A DNA stretch of 64,000 nt, taken from Treponema bryantii. Its GTDB lineage: Bacteria; Spirochaetota; Spirochaetia; Treponematales; Treponemataceae. The stretch covers positions 2,604,001-2,668,000 of the forward strand of contig NZ_AP025286.1 of assembly GCF_036492245.1 (NCBI RefSeq), read 5' to 3'. Position 1 is the stretch's first letter. Each line of letters starts with the position of its first letter. The notes beneath the pieces are model-generated. The model did no database searches. It saw only the letters and a list, made by a program, of their open reading frames with translations, and had not been told where the DNA came from. Positions 17,576 through 26,091 of the stretch are shown in pieces. Both the position numbers and the translations under genes were made by a program.

Positions 17576-17753
17576 CCTGAAACAGACATATTTCTCACAA
17601 TATTACCTAAATATGACTAAGGTAATATTCCGTCACACACAAAATGCCTTAAAATATTCTTAAAATGATATATTTTTCAACTATTTTAAACTTTTTTTAA
17701 CATTTTCAATATTTTTTCTTGACATATTACTATAGTCATATTACTATAATCAT

Positions 17754-17937
17754 AGGTAAACGATGAGTTTACCGGAAGTTCAAAACCTTAATTTAATAAT
17801 AAGTTAAAAAAGGGCGAGTAAAACAAGTATTAAAAAATAAGTTAAAAACAAAATAATTATTTAAAAAACAGTTTTTGGGTCTTTTGGTATTTTACGTATT
17901 AGAATATGAGCCGTCAGAGTTTCTGGCGGCTCTATTT
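17754..17937 (+). ncRNA. Candidate small RNA of about 180 nt
   Basis: TTGACA (17719-17724) with a 17-bp spacer to TACTAT (17742-17747) predicts a start near 17754. The transcript would open with a GGTAAAC/GTTTACC hairpin and end at the 11-bp terminator stem at 17908-17932 with a T run. Between them is A-rich single-stranded sequence with no sizeable frame. Alternatively it is only a short transcript with a 14-residue peptide (MSLPEVQNLNLIIS) or an extra terminator for the LacI gene. Confidence 0.4.
17908..17937 (+). terminator. Intrinsic terminator, plus strand
   Basis: GAGCCGTCAGA (17908-17918) pairs with TCTGGCGGCTC (17922-17932), one G-U pair, a 3-nt loop, then TATTTTTTT. The T run is on the plus-strand side only, so it serves the LacI gene or the candidate small RNA, not folE2. 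Confidence 0.85.
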
Positions 17938-17939
17938 TT

Positions 17940-18710
17940 TTATATGGAATATTCAGCAAATGCATATGCATTATGATTATGAATACTTTCGTCGTTCTCT
18001 GCTTCTACAGAAAAACTGGTAAATCCAAGCTTTTTTAATCCTAAATACACTTCACGTACAACATCTTCAACGAACCGTGGATTCTCATAAGCATGTTCTG
18101 TAACATATTTTTCATCCTTACGCTTCAGAAGTGAATATAATGGAGTAGAAGCACAATTTTCTATTGTTGTAATTACATCTTCAATCCAGAAAAACTCTTT
18201 ATATAGAAGACGAACGCTTACAAGACCTCTCTGATTATGAGCACCATATTCACTTATGGCTTTACTGCATGGACAAAGGGTTGCAACAGGAACCTGAATT
18301 GAAATATAGAACTTACGGTCTCCATCTTCACTTACTTCGCCTTCATACGAGCATTTATATTGCATAATTCCAGAGGCTTCTGTAACAGGAGCTTTTTTCT
18401 CTATAAAATATGGAAATTCTATACGACCAAAAGACTTCTGTGCGTCAAGTTTTACACGAATCTCCTCAAGCATATCAAGAAAATGATGCATCGAAATATC
18501 CGTATGATATTTATGGAACACTTCAATGAATCGAGACATATGTGTACCTTTGTAATTATGAGGAAGATTTACATATAAATCTACAGTTGCTGTCGTATGC
18601 TGTTTTGATGCAGTTTTATCAAGAACGACAACTGGATATTTTACACCCTTTACACCAACCTTCTGAAGAGGTACGGCACGGGTGTCTTCTTCATTTTGAA
18701 TATCACGCAT
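17940..18710 (-). CDS. folE2: GTP cyclohydrolase FolE2 (type IB)
   Basis: A 256-residue GCYH-IB enzyme that opens GTP to 7,8-dihydroneopterin triphosphate, the first step of folate (and queuosine) synthesis; unlike FolE it can use metals other than zinc. Family text includes GVKGVKYPVVVLDK, HTTATVDLYVNLPHNYKGTHMSRF, the metal/active-site Cys in VATLCPCSKAISEYGAHNQRG, and the C-terminal DESIHNHNAYA. Only 2 bp separates it from folD, giving a clear folate operon. Confidence 0.95.
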   Translation of the reverse strand: MRDIQNEEDTRAVPLQKVGVKGVKYPVVVLDKTASKQHTTATVDLYVNLPHNYKGTHMSRFIEVFHKYHTDISMHHFLDMLEEIRVKLDAQKSFGRIEFPYFIEKKAPVTEASGIMQYKCSYEGEVSEDGDRKFYISIQVPVATLCPCSKAISEYGAHNQRGLVSVRLLYKEFFWIEDVITTIENCASTPLYSLLKRKDEKYVTEHAYENPRFVEDVVREVYLGLKKLGFTSFSVEAENDESIHNHNAYAFAEYSI

Positions 18711-18712
18711 TT

Positions 18713-19585
18713 TTAAGCCTTTCTTTCTGCACTCTCAAGAGTATTCTGCATGAGCATTGCAATTGTCATAGGTCCTACTCCACCAGGAACAGGAGTGATA
18801 AATGAAGTCTTCTCCTTCAAATCATCAAAATCACAATCTCCAATCAAACGGAAGCCAGACTTTTTAGTAGAATCTGGAATGCGGTTTACACCGACATCAA
18901 TTACTACTGCCCCTTCTTTTACCATATCACCAGTAAGAGTGTGAGGATGTCCGCTTGCTACAACGATAATATCAGCCTGACGTGTAATTTCTGCCATATT
19001 TTTAGTACCAGTGTGACACATTGTTACAGTACAGTTTACGTCCTTGCGTGCAAGAAGAATAGAAACCGGCTTTCCAACGATATTTGAGCGGCCGATTACA
19101 ACAGCATGCTTACCGCTTGTCTCAATTCCGGCTTTTTTGAGCAGAACAATAATTCCATGTGGTGTACAAGGAAGGAAGCCTGGACGGCCAATCATAAGAT
19201 TACCAACGCTTACAGGGTGGAAACCGTCAACATCCTTTTCAGGAGAGATAGCCATAATAACTTTTTCTTCATTAATATGCTTTGGAAGTGGCAGCTGAAC
19301 AAGAATTCCGTGAACGCTGTCATCTGCATTAAGTTCATCAATAAGCTTAAGAAGTTCTTCTTCGCTTGTGCTTTCTGGAAGATGTACAGAACGGTCTACC
19401 ATACCAACTTCTGCAAGTGCCTTCTGCTTGCCTGTAACATAACTTACGCTGGCTGGATTCTCTCCTACAAGAATTACTGCAAGACAAGGTGCAATTCCTT
19501 TCTTTTTCAACTCACTGACCTTATTTGCAACCTCCGCACGAACATCTGCAGCAACCTGCTTACCGTCGATAATAACTGCGCTCAT
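18713..19585 (-). CDS. folD: Methylenetetrahydrofolate dehydrogenase / cyclohydrolase FolD
   Basis: A 290-residue bifunctional enzyme interconverting methylene-, methenyl- and formyl-tetrahydrofolate. It carries the catalytic [14 protein letters not shown] (Tyr/Lys pair), [14 protein letters not shown], the P.KDVDGFHP loop, and the NADP-site segment [32 protein letters not shown] and [15 protein letters not shown] close the protein. Upstream member of the folate operon; divergent from the barrel-protein gene. Confidence 0.96.
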   Translation of the reverse strand: MSAVIIDGKQVAADVRAEVANKVSELKKKGIAPCLAVILVGENPASVSYVTGKQKALAEVGMVDRSVHLPESTSEEELLKLIDELNADDSVHGILVQLPLPKHINEEKVIMAISPEKDVDGFHPVSVGNLMIGRPGFLPCTPHGIIVLLKKAGIETSGKHAVVIGRSNIVGKPVSILLARKDVNCTVTMCHTGTKNMAEITRQADIIVVASGHPHTLTGDMVKEGAVVIDVGVNRIPDSTKKSGFRLIGDCDFDDLKEKTSFITPVPGGVGPMTIAMLMQNTLESAERKA

Positions 19586-19633
19586 GTAACCTTCAAAGCT
19601 CCTTTCTGTTTTATTGATAAACTGCTATAAAAA

Positions 19634-19664
19634 CAGTATATTCTTATAGTAACAAAATATACTG
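19634..19664. promoter_or_regulatory. 9-bp dyad in the folD/barrel-protein divergent region
   Basis: CAGTATATT (19634-19642) is mirrored by AATATACTG (19656-19664) with a 13-bp spacer, placed 49 bp from folD and 22 bp from the barrel-protein ATG. It may be a regulator site for either gene; no known consensus is recognised. Confidence 0.35.
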
Positions 19665-19685
19665 AAATAAAAAAAAGGTCGCAAT

Positions 19686-20303
19686 ATGAAACGCTTTATT
19701 TCCATATTATCAGCCGTTCTTTTATTATCCGCTGCTGTATTTGCAGACGATTATTATGACGATGATGAAGAATATGACGACGGCTATGTTTATGAACAGA
19801 ATGGTGCTGGAGACCAATTCTTAAAAATTGATTTGGCTGCTAATTTTCCATTAAACTTTGACTCTCAGCTTAAAGTTGGAGGGCTCGTATCTATTGGATA
19901 TTACAGATTCCTCAATCAATATCTTGCTATAGGTGGCGATTTACTGGTTTCTTACAATCGATCTGTAGGAAAAAAATCACTTTTCTCAGTTCCTGTCACA
20001 TTTGGTGTAATGTATCAGCCTTATGTAGGAAAATTTGAGTTTCCACTTCAGCTCAATATAGGTTTTGCAACACAGACATGTCAGTCTATGACCTATTTTC
20101 CAGCCTTTGCTGCTAGATTTAATGCAGGTGTTTATTACAGATTCTCAGAAACCTGGTCTTTCGGAATCAGTTCTACAACCTATTGGATTCCAGAGTTTTT
20201 CTGGATTGGAAAACGCGAAGATGGTAAAATTAACTACAAAGGCTATAAATCAGACAATGGATTTTTCACAGGCGTAGGTCTTTCTGTCCGCTATCACTTC
20301 TAA
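19686..20303 (+). CDS. Small outer-membrane beta-barrel protein, unknown function
   Basis: A 205-residue protein with a signal peptide (1-20, ending SAAVFA), then a very acidic Asp/Tyr/Glu stretch (DDYYDDDEEYDDGYVYEQ), then alternating amphipathic strands ending in Phe (LSVRYHF), the usual end of an outer-membrane barrel. No family was recognised. A GGTCG lies 6 bp before the ATG. It is followed by a lipoprotein gene 14 bp downstream and then rarA, probably one transcript. Confidence 0.65.
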   Translation: MKRFISILSAVLLLSAAVFADDYYDDDEEYDDGYVYEQNGAGDQFLKIDLAANFPLNFDSQLKVGGLVSIGYYRFLNQYLAIGGDLLVSYNRSVGKKSLFSVPVTFGVMYQPYVGKFEFPLQLNIGFATQTCQSMTYFPAFAARFNAGVYYRFSETWSFGISSTTYWIPEFFWIGKREDGKINYKGYKSDNGFFTGVGLSVRYHF

Positions 20304-20317
20304 TACAGGATGTAAAA

Positions 20318-21541
20318 ATGAAAAAAACAACTTTATTTATAGTATTAACTTCTATTTTATTTATAACAGGCTGTCAGCAACCTATCTATGAAGCAATTCG
20401 AGAAGACGTTGCACCAGAAGAAGCTACAGTTTCCGGAGACATCACAAATATCACCCGCTATACAATTGGCTCAAAAGAATATCTTTTCCTTGCCGCAGAC
20501 GGTGGTCTGAGATATAAGCAGACGGATAATACAAAACACGGTTCATGGAGTAGATTCCCAGTTCCATTCTCTTTGAATCAATATAATTATGATGATTCAA
20601 CTTATTCAGGAGAACAGATACTTACAGTTCTTGCAAACAGCGATTATCTTTATCTTATAACAGCAAAAAATGCACATACAGAGATTGAAGGTTATACATA
20701 TCCTGCTAATATCAAACTCTGGGGTGCTAAAATTACTTCAACAACAGCAAAAACAGACTGGACTCTTGTTACAGAAAATAATACAGTTCTGTTCCCTATA
20801 GCTGAAACAGAAATTTCTAGTAGTTCTACATATTATGAATCAAAATTCAGAGTATTCCAGACAAATGCACCTCAGCAAGCACATAGACATGCTTTTGTCA
20901 GAAGTTATAACTCCACAGACAAAAAATGGCATTACTATGAATTAACCGGTCTGGATGAATTTGATGAATCAACAATGCCTGCTGAATATACTATTTCAGG
21001 GATAATTGATCCATCTCCATCTTCTGCAGAAGACTATGTTCCAGTTGCAACTTCTGTAGTATATTTTAATGGCGGACTTAAGTTCTTTACTTCAACAGTT
21101 GCTACAACAAATGAAAGCTATGTTGCTGATGCAAATCTTTATTATTATTCAGATTCAAACACACTCTATTATTCTGACGGAACAAACACTAGCTCATTAG
21201 AAGGCAAAACAACTATCTGTTCTTTAGCAACAACTGCAGATTCTATTATTATCGGCTATGGTTATCCAGGATCTAACACTTCATCTCCTAAGGCAGGAGG
21301 AATTGGAAGAGCTGCATATAATGAAAATGGAAAACTTGAATTAGCAACATTTGACAATAACGCAACATTCCAGATTACAAGTTCATATCTTGTTTTTGCT
21401 TTAGTCAATGCAACCCCAGAAAAAAAAGAAGAAGACAGTAATCTATATGCTGCCGTTACTTTTTATGGAACAGGTTCCGGCTTTGGCAATATCGGGCTCT
21501 GGTCATACTATCCTGATAGAGGTAACTGGAACCGCGAATAA
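20318..21541 (+). CDS. Lipoprotein of unknown function
   Basis: A 407-residue protein with a lipobox (FITGCQQP, Cys19). The mature part is rich in Thr, Ser, Tyr and Asn and looks like beta-propeller or other repeated beta structure (SKEYLFLAADGGLRYKQTDN, SIIIGYGYPGSN, YAAVTFYGTGSGFG). No enzymatic motif seen. It lies 14 bp after the barrel-protein gene and 26 bp before rarA. An envelope role is all that can be inferred. Confidence 0.7.
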   Translation: MKKTTLFIVLTSILFITGCQQPIYEAIREDVAPEEATVSGDITNITRYTIGSKEYLFLAADGGLRYKQTDNTKHGSWSRFPVPFSLNQYNYDDSTYSGEQILTVLANSDYLYLITAKNAHTEIEGYTYPANIKLWGAKITSTTAKTDWTLVTENNTVLFPIAETEISSSSTYYESKFRVFQTNAPQQAHRHAFVRSYNSTDKKWHYYELTGLDEFDESTMPAEYTISGIIDPSPSSAEDYVPVATSVVYFNGGLKFFTSTVATTNESYVADANLYYYSDSNTLYYSDGTNTSSLEGKTTICSLATTADSIIIGYGYPGSNTSSPKAGGIGRAAYNENGKLELATFDNNATFQITSSYLVFALVNATPEKKEEDSNLYAAVTFYGTGSGFGNIGLWSYYPDRGNWNRE

Positions 21542-21567
21542 CCTTCCGATAAATAATCAGGAGAGAA

Positions 21568-24171
21568 ATGTCAGAAAACTCTTTATTTGAACAGATAAAA
21601 CTGACTCAGGAACCTCTGGCGGCCCGCATGCGGCCGCGAAATCTTGATGAATATATCGGACAGGATCATATTGTAGGTAAAGGCCGGCTTTTACGCCGCG
21701 CCATTGCCGCAGATCAGCTTACTTCCATAATTTTTTACGGCCCGCCAGGTAGTGGTAAGACTACCCTCGCCCGTGTAATTGCAAATCATACAAAATCTAA
21801 CTTTTTGACATTAAATGCCGTGCTTACAGGTGTTCAGAATATCCGTGACTCAATTAAGCAGGCAGAAGATTACTATAACCTTTATTCACAGCGAACAATT
21901 TTATTTGTAGACGAAGTTCACCGCTGGAATAAAAGCCAACAGGATGCTCTTTTACCATGGGTAGAAAACGGTACAATCATCCTGATTGGTGCTACTACAG
22001 AAAATCCTTTCTTTGAAGTAAACAAGGCTCTGGTTTCACGTTCCCGTGTATTCCAGTTGAAACCTTTGACTTATAACGACCTTGAAAAAGCAGCTCATCA
22101 GGCATTAACTGATGTTGATCGTGGTTACGGACACTGGAAGGTTGAGTTTGAAGAAGGTGCTCTTGAACATCTTATAGAAACAGCAAATGGTGATGCACGT
22201 TCTCTTTTGAATGCTCTTGAACTTGCAATTGAAACTACTCCGGAAAAATGGTCGCCATATTCAGATCCGCCGGTGCCGGCTTATGGTACTAAGATTTATA
22301 TTTCAAAAGAAGCCGCCGAAGAATCTATTCAGAAAAAAGTTGTACTTTATGACCGTGACGGCGACTATCACTACGATATAATTTCTGCATTTATAAAATC
22401 TTTGAGAGGACGCGATCCTGATGCTGCCTGCTACTGGCTTGCAAGAATGGTTGCCGCAGGAGAAGATCCTCACTTTATTTTCCGCCGTATGCTTATTTCT
22501 GCCTGTGAAGATACCGGTCTTGCAGATCCGAATGCGATTACAGTTGTAGAAAGCTGTGCAAATGCATTTGACAGAGTTGGTATGCCGGAAGGCCGCTATT
22601 TCCTCGCACATGCAGCACTTTATCTTGCGACTGCTCCTAAATCGAACAGCAGTATGGCATTTTTTGATGCATTGGCCAGCGTTGAAAAAGAAGATTCTGA
22701 AGTACCAAACCATCTGCGAGACAACAACAGAGATGCAGAGGGCTTTGGACATGGAGCCGGTTACCTCTACCCTCACGCCTACCGCGACCACTGGGTTGCA
22801 CAGCAGTATCTGCCGGATACCTTAAGCGGCAGGGTTTTCTATAATCCAAGCACACAGGGCTATGAAGCAACAATAAGAGACGGAGTTCTTTCGCGCCGCG
22901 AACTTCAGATTGCAGCAATTCTTGAAAAGACACAGAGTCACGAGCAGTATACATCTGATGAACTTGCATCTTCTCCAGAGGAAACAGGTTCTATCAACAT
23001 ATTCAGACAGATAAAAGCTGCTGCCGGTACAAATGATGATGGACTTGAAAAATCAGAATATGGAGAAAATCCAATTTCTGAATGGTGGGTAAACGAGCAT
23101 TTCAAAAGCGGAAACGAAAAGAAAGAAGAAAATCTTACTTTCAGCCCAAAGGATCCTGCAAAAGAAGTTGTATTCAACCGTGCAGACCGTTTCTGGCAGC
23201 AGAGACTTGATTCTAACAGAGCCGAGGTTCTGCTTGGAATCCGCGATACAATGACTTCTATGGCCGAACTTCTGCGCCATCACCGCTCACTCATCTGGAA
23301 TGCAGACAGCGGTCTTTTACTTTGGGAAATTGCCCGTAAAACCCCGGAAGGTGTTACCTGTGGTGTATGCCGAACAGAACAAGGAAAACAAATTCTTGAA
23401 CAGTATGGCCGTACTCTTGGAAGTCTTGACCGCCCTATATTACAGCATCGCGGAACTTCAATCTCTACAGATTTCCTTACTCAGAAGGACTTTTATAATA
23501 TTCTCGTAAAATTCCAGTATAACGGGGTCATTTTTGACCGTCTGTTCTTTACAGATCCATTTGCGAGTGAGCCTTCTATTATTGCTCTTGCTGATTGTCT
23601 TTCTGGAATTATGACACCTCAAAAGGATTCTGATGAACCTGACACACCTTCTGTACCTTATGCTGATATAGATAAGGGAGTAGAAAAAGCCGGCGAAGAT
23701 TTTGCATACGAATGTCCGCTTGCTAAAAACTGGAAAGTTATCATTTCTCAAAAAATCCCTTGTCATGGACAGCATATCAGCGAACTTGTACGTAAACAGA
23801 TTCTATCTCCAGATAATCTTGGACAGTTCCGCGAAACATTAGATAAAATGGAAGCTGCTGAACAGGAGTTCTTTGGTGATAGAGACAACCAGCTTTTCTC
23901 ATGGGACAGCATTTTCATTGCAAACCTTTTCAGAAAGAGAGGATTTAAGGTAAAAGTTGCCTCACAGATTCTCACTGAAAAACGCCGCATAACTCCATCA
24001 GAAATCGAAAAATGGTTTACACCAGAATCTTCAGCATATGGTGCAAAAATGAGTGAAGCCTGCGGCAATGCAGAACTTCAGAAAATCGTAAACCTTATGC
24101 TTGCAGCCTGCGACCGTACACTTTTTGAATGGAAAAGCGAAGTTGCGTTCTTTACAATTGAGATGTCTTGA
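21568..24171 (+). CDS. rarA: RarA/MgsA AAA+ recombination factor with a large C-terminal extension
   Basis: An 867-residue protein, about twice the usual RarA length (about 430-450). Residues 1-440 are RarA-like: [16 protein letters not shown], Walker [10 protein letters not shown] (about 58-66), Walker [13 protein letters not shown], the ARF-type arginine region [11 protein letters not shown], and the C-terminal [17 protein letters not shown]. RarA acts at stalled replication forks with SSB. Residues 440-867 form an extra module; [24 protein letters not shown] resembles the first strand and loop of a Rossmann-type methyltransferase but without a clear glycine-rich motif. The extension continues in frame with no sign of a frameshift. 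Its function is unknown. Confidence 0.85.
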   Translation: MSENSLFEQIKLTQEPLAARMRPRNLDEYIGQDHIVGKGRLLRRAIAADQLTSIIFYGPPGSGKTTLARVIANHTKSNFLTLNAVLTGVQNIRDSIKQAEDYYNLYSQRTILFVDEVHRWNKSQQDALLPWVENGTIILIGATTENPFFEVNKALVSRSRVFQLKPLTYNDLEKAAHQALTDVDRGYGHWKVEFEEGALEHLIETANGDARSLLNALELAIETTPEKWSPYSDPPVPAYGTKIYISKEAAEESIQKKVVLYDRDGDYHYDIISAFIKSLRGRDPDAACYWLARMVAAGEDPHFIFRRMLISACEDTGLADPNAITVVESCANAFDRVGMPEGRYFLAHAALYLATAPKSNSSMAFFDALASVEKEDSEVPNHLRDNNRDAEGFGHGAGYLYPHAYRDHWVAQQYLPDTLSGRVFYNPSTQGYEATIRDGVLSRRELQIAAILEKTQSHEQYTSDELASSPEETGSINIFRQIKAAAGTNDDGLEKSEYGENPISEWWVNEHFKSGNEKKEENLTFSPKDPAKEVVFNRADRFWQQRLDSNRAEVLLGIRDTMTSMAELLRHHRSLIWNADSGLLLWEIARKTPEGVTCGVCRTEQGKQILEQYGRTLGSLDRPILQHRGTSISTDFLTQKDFYNILVKFQYNGVIFDRLFFTDPFASEPSIIALADCLSGIMTPQKDSDEPDTPSVPYADIDKGVEKAGEDFAYECPLAKNWKVIISQKIPCHGQHISELVRKQILSPDNLGQFRETLDKMEAAEQEFFGDRDNQLFSWDSIFIANLFRKRGFKVKVASQILTEKRRITPSEIEKWFTPESSAYGAKMSEACGNAELQKIVNLMLAACDRTLFEWKSEVAFFTIEMS

Positions 24172-24202
24172 CACAACGCCAAAAATTTGGAAAATATAAT
24201 AT

Positions 24203-24262
24203 ATGAAATTCAATGCTTTAGTCAAAGTCGTAGCAGTCCTCGTCCTTGTGGTTAATAAATAA
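24203..24262 (+). CDS. ilvB attenuator leader peptide (19 aa, Val/Leu rich)
   Basis: A 20-codon frame reads MKFNALVKVVAVLVLVVNK and stops with TAA. Seven of 19 residues are Val and three are Leu, matching control by valyl- and leucyl-tRNA charging. It sits 108 bp before ilvB and directly before an antiterminator/terminator pair. This follows the enterobacterial ilv/leu leader logic: stalling at Val or Leu codons frees the antiterminator. A TTGACA overlapping the rarA stop and a TATAAT at 24195-24200 are nearby, although their spacing is poor. Confidence 0.85.
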   Translation: MKFNALVKVVAVLVLVVNK

Positions 24263-24337
24263 CCAGAGAGTGAATGTTATATACTTTGTGATAAGCAAAA
24301 AATATAAGAGAAGCTCTCCGGTTAGGGGAGCTTTTTT
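24261..24337 (+). promoter_or_regulatory. Transcription attenuator of ilvB (antiterminator and terminator)
   Basis: Terminator: AAGCTCTCC (24311-24319) pairs with GGGGAGCTT (24325-24333), followed by six T residues. Antiterminator: AACCAGAGAG (24261-24270), which begins in the leader-peptide stop codon, can pair at 9 of 10 positions with CTCTCCGGTT (24314-24323), the left arm and loop of the terminator. The two structures exclude each other. Confidence 0.85.
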
Positions 24338-24370
24338 GTTTTCCAGCTGGAGCAGCACAGGAGATTTATA

Positions 24371-26089
24371 ATGAAATACACAGGCGCACAAATCATTGTT
24401 AAATTACTCGAGATGTACGGAATTGAAACCGTTGCAGGTATTCCGGGAGGTTCTATTCTCCCTCTTTATGACGAGCTTAATCGTTCTTCAATCCGACACG
24501 TCCTTGTGCGCCACGAGCAGGCAGCCGGATTTTTTGCACAGGGTATGGCTCGCTCTACAGGCAAGCCTGCCGTTTGTCTTGCTACAAGCGGTCCTGGAGC
24601 TATGAATCTTCTTACAGCAATTGCAGATGCACGTGCAGACTCTATCCCTATCATCGCAATTACAGGTCAGGTAAATACAACATTGATTGGAACTGATGCA
24701 TTCCAGGAAGCAGATACTTTCGGCCTTTCATTCCCAATTACAAAGCATTCTATAATGGTAAAAAATCCTTATGAACTTCTGGAAGCAATTCCTAAGGCTT
24801 TTGAAATTGCATTAAAAGGAAGACCAGGTCCTGTTCTTATTGATGTACCACGTGATGTACAGCTTAAAGAATGTGATTTTGACGTATGGCCGGACATAAA
24901 AAAAGTTCGCCTTCATGATATAAAATTCCACACACCAATTGATGAATATTCTGAAAAAATGGGCTTAATCACTGAGGCTCTATCAAAAGCAAAACGCCCT
25001 GTATTGTATTGTGGCGGTGGCTGTAATTCAGAAGAAGCAGTAAGTGGAATTAAAAGTTTTTTACAGAATTACAGACTTCCTGTTGTTACAAGTCTTATGG
25101 GAATCGGCTGTATTCCAGAAAGCAACGAGATGTATATCGGTATGGTTGGTATGCACGGAAATCATGCCGCAAATGTTGCCATGCATGATTCAGACCTTGT
25201 AATTGCAGCCGGAGTTCGTTTTGATGACCGCGCAACCGGCGTTGTTTCAAAGTTCTGCCCGGATGCAAAAATCATTCATATTGATATTGATGCTGCCGAA
25301 GTTGATAAGATTATTCCGGCTTCTATTTCTGTAGTTGCAGATGTTGAGTCTGTATTCCCTGTAATTGCACAACTGATTGCAGAAAAGAAAATTACAAGTG
25401 ATGAAGGCTGGCTTAAAAAGATGGCTAAGCTCCGCAAGGAACACTTCTCTCTTGAATGCGGCCGTCCAAAGAATGAAAAACTTACAAATCCTCGTGAACT
25501 TATTTCTAAAGTTCCTGAATATGCAGAAGCAGCCGGTATGTCAAAAGACAAACTGATTGCAACTACAGATGTTGGACAGCATCAGATGTGGGCAGCTCAG
25601 TATTACCCTGTTGAACGACCACGCAGTTTCCTAACAAGCGGCAGTCTTGGAACTATGGGTTTTGGACTTCCTACTGCAATTGGTGCTTCAGTTGCTAATC
25701 CGGATTGTAGAGTTGTTTGCTTTAGCGGTGACGGCTCAATCATGATGAATGTACAGGAAATGGCAACTCTTGCTGAACTTAATCTTCCGGTAACTGTAAT
25801 CGTTTTCCAGAACGGAACACTGGGCATGGTTTATCAGCAGCAGAAATTCCTTTTTGATAAGAATTACAGTGCTTCTGTTTTTGGACGTTCACCAGATCTT
25901 CTTGAAATTGCACGTGGTTTTGGAATTGAAGCTATTGATGCCGACAGCGATGCAGAATGGTATAAAAAAGCTTTTGACAATAACCGTCAGAACAAACCTT
26001 GCTTTGTAAGGGTAAGCGTTGATTCTGAAGAAAACGTACTTCCATTTGTTCCTGGTGGTAAGGCTAATATAGATTCAATAAGGGATTAA
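24371..26089 (+). CDS. ilvB: Acetolactate synthase large subunit IlvB
   Basis: A 572-residue thiamine-diphosphate enzyme making acetolactate or acetohydroxybutyrate, the first common step of Val, Leu and Ile synthesis. The N-terminal domain has GGSILPLYDEL and the cofactor-activating Glu in VRHEQAAGFFAQGMAR. The central domain is FAD-type, and the C-terminal domain carries the ThDP motif GDGSIMMNVQEMATLAELNLPV. AGGAGA precedes the ATG. Regulated by the attenuator immediately upstream. No ilvN (regulatory subunit) gene follows; the next gene is rqcH, two bases after the stop. Confidence 0.95.
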   Translation: MKYTGAQIIVKLLEMYGIETVAGIPGGSILPLYDELNRSSIRHVLVRHEQAAGFFAQGMARSTGKPAVCLATSGPGAMNLLTAIADARADSIPIIAITGQVNTTLIGTDAFQEADTFGLSFPITKHSIMVKNPYELLEAIPKAFEIALKGRPGPVLIDVPRDVQLKECDFDVWPDIKKVRLHDIKFHTPIDEYSEKMGLITEALSKAKRPVLYCGGGCNSEEAVSGIKSFLQNYRLPVVTSLMGIGCIPESNEMYIGMVGMHGNHAANVAMHDSDLVIAAGVRFDDRATGVVSKFCPDAKIIHIDIDAAEVDKIIPASISVVADVESVFPVIAQLIAEKKITSDEGWLKKMAKLRKEHFSLECGRPKNEKLTNPRELISKVPEYAEAAGMSKDKLIATTDVGQHQMWAAQYYPVERPRSFLTSGSLGTMGFGLPTAIGASVANPDCRVVCFSGDGSIMMNVQEMATLAELNLPVTVIVFQNGTLGMVYQQQKFLFDKNYSASVFGRSPDLLEIARGFGIEAIDADSDAEWYKKAFDNNRQNKPCFVRVSVDSEENVLPFVPGGKANIDSIRD

Positions 26090-26091
26090 AA

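Larger units (their letters stand above)
17576..17939. other. 364-bp gene-free interval with dyad, tandem repeat, promoter and terminator
   Basis: No convincing protein gene is present. From left to right there is a 10-bp inverted repeat (17599-17608 with 17620-17629), AT-rich DNA, a tandem 14-bp repeat (CATATTACTATAGT / CATATTACTATAAT, 17723-17750) overlapping a promoter-like TTGACA, a small hairpin (17755-17773), and a strong terminator (17908-17937). A 14-codon frame (17763-17807) begins inside the small hairpin. Confidence 0.7.

Noticed and set aside
24172-24370. T-box riboswitch upstream of ilvB
   Set aside because: No T-box sequence or specifier stem is seen; the Val/Leu-rich leader peptide and alternative hairpins explain the region better.
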